From Acidobacteriota bacterium (GTDB lineage Bacteria > Acidobacteriota > Blastocatellia > Pyrinomonadales > Pyrinomonadaceae), in contig QHXS01000091.1 in NCBI GenBank assembly GCA_003223975.1, positions 1-41,219 of the forward strand: a stretch of 41,219 bases of DNA, given 5' to 3'. Of this stretch, positions 38,152-41,219 are shown piece after piece (positions within the stretch are counted from its first letter, which is position 1; every line of letters starts with the position of its first letter). Position numbers and translations under genes: made by a program. Below the pieces are notes generated by a model. The model was given only the letters and a program-made list of their open reading frames with translations. It was not told the DNA's origin and searched no databases.

Positions 38152-39335
38152 CCCTCGTCGCGCGACGGGCCGTTTCGATCCTGAGCAGCTGCCTCATTGA
38201 CTAATTCATTCATCGCTTCGAACGTTTTATCCCACGATGTTTGTAATAAGAACTCGCCTACCCGCGCTTGCCTTCTATTTCGATCTTCATTCAACGCCTC
38301 CGAGATGGCTTCGGCAAACTCCTCGGCCGTTCCGGCGATATGCACAAGGCCGAGTTCGCCGTATGGCCGAACGACGTCGGCGATCGGAGTAGAAACCACC
38401 GGCAGGCCGGCCGCCAGGTATTCTGGAGTTTTCGTTGGGCTAATAAAGCGGGTCGATTCGTTAAGCGCGAAGGGCATCATGCCGACGTCCCACCCGGCCA
38501 TCAGCGCCGGCAGGTCCTCATACGCTTTTTTGCCGAGATAGTGGATATTTTCCCGCCGCGGAAGCGTGTCTTCGCTGATCTTAACGACGGGGCCCACGAT
38601 CACAAAGCTGATATCGGGACGAAGCTCGGCAACCTCGCCTAGCAGCGACGTGTCAAGCCTCTCATCGATAACGCCGGCAAATCCTACACGTGGCCGAGAA
38701 ATTTCTTTCTGTTCCGCTACGCCCTCCTCGATCTCATTCGCTTGGGCGAAGTGTTCAACATCAATGCTCGACGGGAAGGCATAAACGGCTTTGTGTCGTT
38801 CTTTTTTTGCCTCGTAGAGGCTGCGTCCGCCAGTAAATACGAGATCCGCTCTTGAGAGCAACTCGCGTTCGCGTTCAACCATTTCGGGCGGCGAACCACG
38901 GAAAGCGCTTAGCTCATCCATACAGTCGTAAACGATCACTGCCGGCCGCAAATGCTGGCTCCAGCCGAGCATCATTGGGGTATAAAACCATTGGATGTGA
39001 TCCTCAATTACCTGATCGTCTGCCAGCCGTCTAACCAGTTCGGGCATTACGTGATCCGGCGTCTCAAAGTCACTGGGGCTAAGAAGCGGGACACAAACGA
39101 TCACGTTATTTGTATTCATTGAAACGTCCATCCGGGTCTCGCCTTCGATCTGGATCGGCTCCTCGATAAAAAACACCCGCCGCGATCTGGCAAAACGCGA
39201 CATAAGGTGTTGGGGCCGTTGGTACACAAAATTCCATCTGAGATGCGAGAAGCAAACGACATCCGACCGCGAGATCGGGCCATGTCCGTTACCGGTTATT
39301 GCATGTGGAAGAGATAAGTCGATCATATTATCCAT
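38112..39335 (-). CDS. Glycosyltransferase (GT4/GT1-like)
   Basis: VVCFSHLRWNFVYQRPQHLMSRFARSRRVFFIEEP, PRVGFAGVIDERLDTSLL, FISPTKTPEYLAAGLPVVSTPIADV. Confidence 0.88.
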   Translation of the reverse strand: MDNMIDLSLPHAITGNGHGPISRSDVVCFSHLRWNFVYQRPQHLMSRFARSRRVFFIEEPIQIEGETRMDVSMNTNNVIVCVPLLSPSDFETPDHVMPELVRRLADDQVIEDHIQWFYTPMMLGWSQHLRPAVIVYDCMDELSAFRGSPPEMVERERELLSRADLVFTGGRSLYEAKKERHKAVYAFPSSIDVEHFAQANEIEEGVAEQKEISRPRVGFAGVIDERLDTSLLGEVAELRPDISFVIVGPVVKISEDTLPRRENIHYLGKKAYEDLPALMAGWDVGMMPFALNESTRFISPTKTPEYLAAGLPVVSTPIADVVRPYGELGLVHIAGTAEEFAEAISEALNEDRNRRQARVGEFLLQTSWDKTFEAMNELVNEAAAQDRNGPSRDEGYAAVWRAGVAAD

Positions 39336-39550
39336 AAGAATTTTAAGCGTTGCTGCCGTATTACAGGATTTACAGCCACACGACCTAGTATCGGGGTTAT
39401 TGCATTCGCGGTCTGTTGGACACCAAACATTAATGACAAATCTCTACTCGCTCGAAGGGTAAATCATGGAACGTTGTCTCATAAGCAAAGAATTTCCAGA
39501 ATTGTCGCTGAGACTACATTAAATCCTGCGGTCGACCAATATCCTCAAAA

Positions 39551-39568
39551 TGTGACGGGCCCGTCACA
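39551..39568. promoter_or_regulatory. Perfect 18-bp palindrome upstream of KGG gene
   Basis: TGTGACGGGCCCGTCACA. Confidence 0.6.
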
Positions 39569-39599
39569 AAAAAATTTTAATTTCAAGGGGGTTATTGAA

Positions 39600-39830
39600 A
39601 TGGCAGCAAACAATCAAGGTAATCAAGGCAATGAACGCGAACGCGACAGCCAGGGGCAATTTACCGATGGCGGTTCGCAGGGCGGTCAGGGCAGCAGACA
39701 AGGCAATCAGGGCGGCAGCTCAAGGTCTGGCAGTAATTCGCGCTCGGATGCCGCACGCAAAGGCGGCGAGGCAGTTAGCGAAGACCGTGAACACATGGCA
39801 GATATAGGCCGCAAAGGCGGACAGAACTAG
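39600..39830 (+). CDS. KGG-motif stress-induced hydrophilic protein (Con-10/GsiB-like)
   Basis: ORF 39474..39830; start MAANNQGNQGN after AAGGGGG. Motifs SDAARKGGEAVSEDREHMADIGRKGGQN. Confidence 0.85.
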   Translation: MAANNQGNQGNERERDSQGQFTDGGSQGGQGSRQGNQGGSSRSGSNSRSDAARKGGEAVSEDREHMADIGRKGGQN

Positions 39831-39866
39831 GCTGTACCGGCAATAATAATAATTTCGCGCGAAAGA

Positions 39867-39900
39867 AGCCGGCCGCTTTAAACGGTCGGCTTAATTTTTT
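39867..39900 (+). terminator. Rho-independent terminator downstream of KGG gene
   Basis: GCCGGCCG-CTTTAAA-CGGTCGGC followed by TTAATTTTTT. Confidence 0.75.
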
Positions 39901-39996
39901 AAACTGGACGACGCCGCCGACATGAATGACCGTCTGGCAATGCGTGCGCGGGCCCCGACGGTTTGCCGATAATGTATAAATCGTGATTTAGGGCGT

Positions 39997-40071
39997 TGGT
40001 AGCGCCTAGGGGAGTTGAACCCCTCTTTCGAGGTTGAGAACCTCGCGTCCTAACCGATAGACGAAGGCGCC
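39997..40071 (-). tRNA. tRNA-Glu (anticodon CTC), CCA encoded
   Basis: Minus strand GGCGCCTTCGTCTATCGGTTAGGACGCGAGGTTCTCAACCTCGAAAGAGGGGTTCAACTCCCCTAGGCGCTACCA. Confidence 0.94.
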
Positions 40072-40211
40072 GTTTTGCGACAGAAACCAATTCTCGCCCA
40101 GAATATCGCCAATTGCAAGCAGATCAGCGAAGGCATTCTTAACCGGCCAAAATGAAAATGGAGCACCAATTTTGATGCTCCATCAATACTAAGACCCTTA
40201 ACGGAGTTTTA

Positions 40212-40529
40212 CTAAACAGCCGCAGTATCGGTCTTTTCCTTTGCCTTACAGCAATCGCAGTTATCACAACAGCTCTTGCCGTCGTCAGACGCGGAAACCG
40301 CTATTCCGGTTGCTGCGCCCTCCTTTTTCTTCATCGGGCAAGAATCGCCGCAGCAATCGTGGCCTTCCATTTTTGCATGATCGCCTGACTTCATCGGGCA
40401 CGAATCTTTTTTACAGCACGATGCCTTGTCTCCAACGTTTGTAACAGCGATACCGCCGTAGGCAAACGCAGCGATCGCCAGGCTCAAAACTGCAAGGATC
40501 GCAAACGCGAATAATATTTTCTTTTTCAT
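40212..40529 (-). CDS. Exported Cys-rich, probably metal-binding protein
   Basis: Signal peptide; CCKKDSCPMK, CCGDSCPMKK, CCDNCDCCKAK clusters. Confidence 0.8.
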   Translation of the reverse strand: MKKKILFAFAILAVLSLAIAAFAYGGIAVTNVGDKASCCKKDSCPMKSGDHAKMEGHDCCGDSCPMKKKEGAATGIAVSASDDGKSCCDNCDCCKAKEKTDTAAV

Positions 40530-40609
40530 GATGAATTTCTCCTAAAAATATAAGCCGATACATGGGCAGCCGAATAGGTCTGCTGTGATCATTTGCTATG
40601 TAGCCGGCA

Positions 40610-41041
40610 TTAAATCCGGAGAACTCGGTTGGTGATGTGCAGGACGCGTTCGTCCTTTGGCGGCCCGCGGTAGGAAACGATCGGCGAGAGATAAAATGCT
40701 CTGATCGAGGGCGGCATAACGGAATATGCCGCAGTCGTAGGAAAAGCGACCGATGGCGTAGAAAAAGTTTGTTTCAGCTCCACAGGACCGGCAATGAACC
40801 CTGCGATCATCGGGCAACATTGTGCCGGCCGCACGGAATTGATCGCATTGCTTTCGCTGGTCGTCTGCTTTGCTTTTTTGCAATGATCGTTGAGCTTCGC
40901 GAGCGGGCAATGTTGGTTCGCCGCCGCCTCGATAACGAATGCACGACAATATCCGATACAAAGAGCACCGCCCGCATTCAAGCCTACGAAGGTGACGATG
41001 AAGGCGGCCAGGAATTTTACTTTGAACGTCGCTCCGATCAT
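40610..41041 (-). CDS. Hypothetical exported Cys-containing protein
   Basis: Signal-like N-terminus; ALCIGYC, HCPLAKLNDHCKKAK, QCCPM; C-terminal YRGPPKDERVLHITNRVLRI. Confidence 0.6.
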   Translation of the reverse strand: MIGATFKVKFLAAFIVTFVGLNAGGALCIGYCRAFVIEAAANQHCPLAKLNDHCKKAKQTTSESNAINSVRPAQCCPMIAGFIAGPVELKQTFSTPSVAFPTTAAYSVMPPSIRAFYLSPIVSYRGPPKDERVLHITNRVLRI

Positions 41042-41092
41042 CTCAAAACCTGACTATCCATTCATTAGCTTAGCGCCGTGGCTGCGGGAAAC

Positions 41093-41108
41093 TGTGACGC
41101 GGGTCACA
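41093..41108. promoter_or_regulatory. CRP/FNR-like palindrome TGTGA-N6-TCACA
   Basis: TGTGACGCGGGTCACA, 52 bp upstream (minus strand) of the 41041 start codon. Confidence 0.55.
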
Positions 41109-41219
41109 TTACACATTGAATCGGAAATCGACGACGTCGCCGTCCTGCATAACATACTCCTTACCTTCCAAACGGGCAAGGCCTTTTTCGCTGGCGGCCT
41201 TACGCGACCCGCAAGCAAC
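41109..41219 (-). CDS. ychF: Redox-regulated ATPase YchF, C-terminal fragment at window edge
   Basis: Minus strand [36 protein letters not shown], the characteristic YchF C-terminus. Confidence 0.88.
   Translation of the reverse strand, partial: VACGSRKAASEKGLARLEGKEYVMQDGDVVDFRFNV

Noticed and set aside
1-41219. CRISPR arrays, rRNA operons, transposases, prophage genes
   Set aside because: No regularly spaced long repeats, rRNA-like sequence or recognisable mobile-element/phage proteins were seen.

Overview
This is a chromosomal-looking bacterial window. The Cna-B/TonB receptor, FecR/W-rich protein and overall style suggest Acidobacteriota/Blastocatellia, but that is inference. No rRNA, CRISPR array, transposase or recognisable phage module was seen. 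Main blocks: (1) 1-15463, a plant-polysaccharide utilisation locus: GH105 (partial), GH29, GH36/27-like, GH29 and a TonB-dependent receptor, then RbsC/RbsA-type ABC genes, a LacI regulator and a divergent GH28. At least four copies of a shared operator-like motif (core TGTTACCGnTAACA) lie in its two control regions. (2) 15931-24673, housekeeping and unknown genes: tRNA-Thr, DUF2585, GrdB-like, DUF4149, a HisKA-only mini-protein, prmC, an Nfu-type protein, a GAF-like protein, an NTF2-like protein and a FecR/W-rich protein. (3) 24719-31884: two M16 peptidases (one frameshifted), a compact unit with a nonsense-mutated four-helix-bundle gene between inverted 7-bp-period GAGAC/GTCTC arrays, a POT transporter, a cupin-like unknown and a CAT-anticodon tRNA. 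(4) 32008-39335: a UDP-galactopyranose mutase / GH1 / GH43 / degenerate receiver / GH1-like / glycosyltransferase cluster. (5) 39551-41219: a KGG stress protein, tRNA-Glu, two Cys-rich exported proteins and the 3' end of ychF, with two TGTGAC...GTCACA palindromes. The strongest novelty candidate is the GAGAC-flanked four-helix-bundle unit at 27803-28296. All family calls come from reading the sequence; no database search was run.
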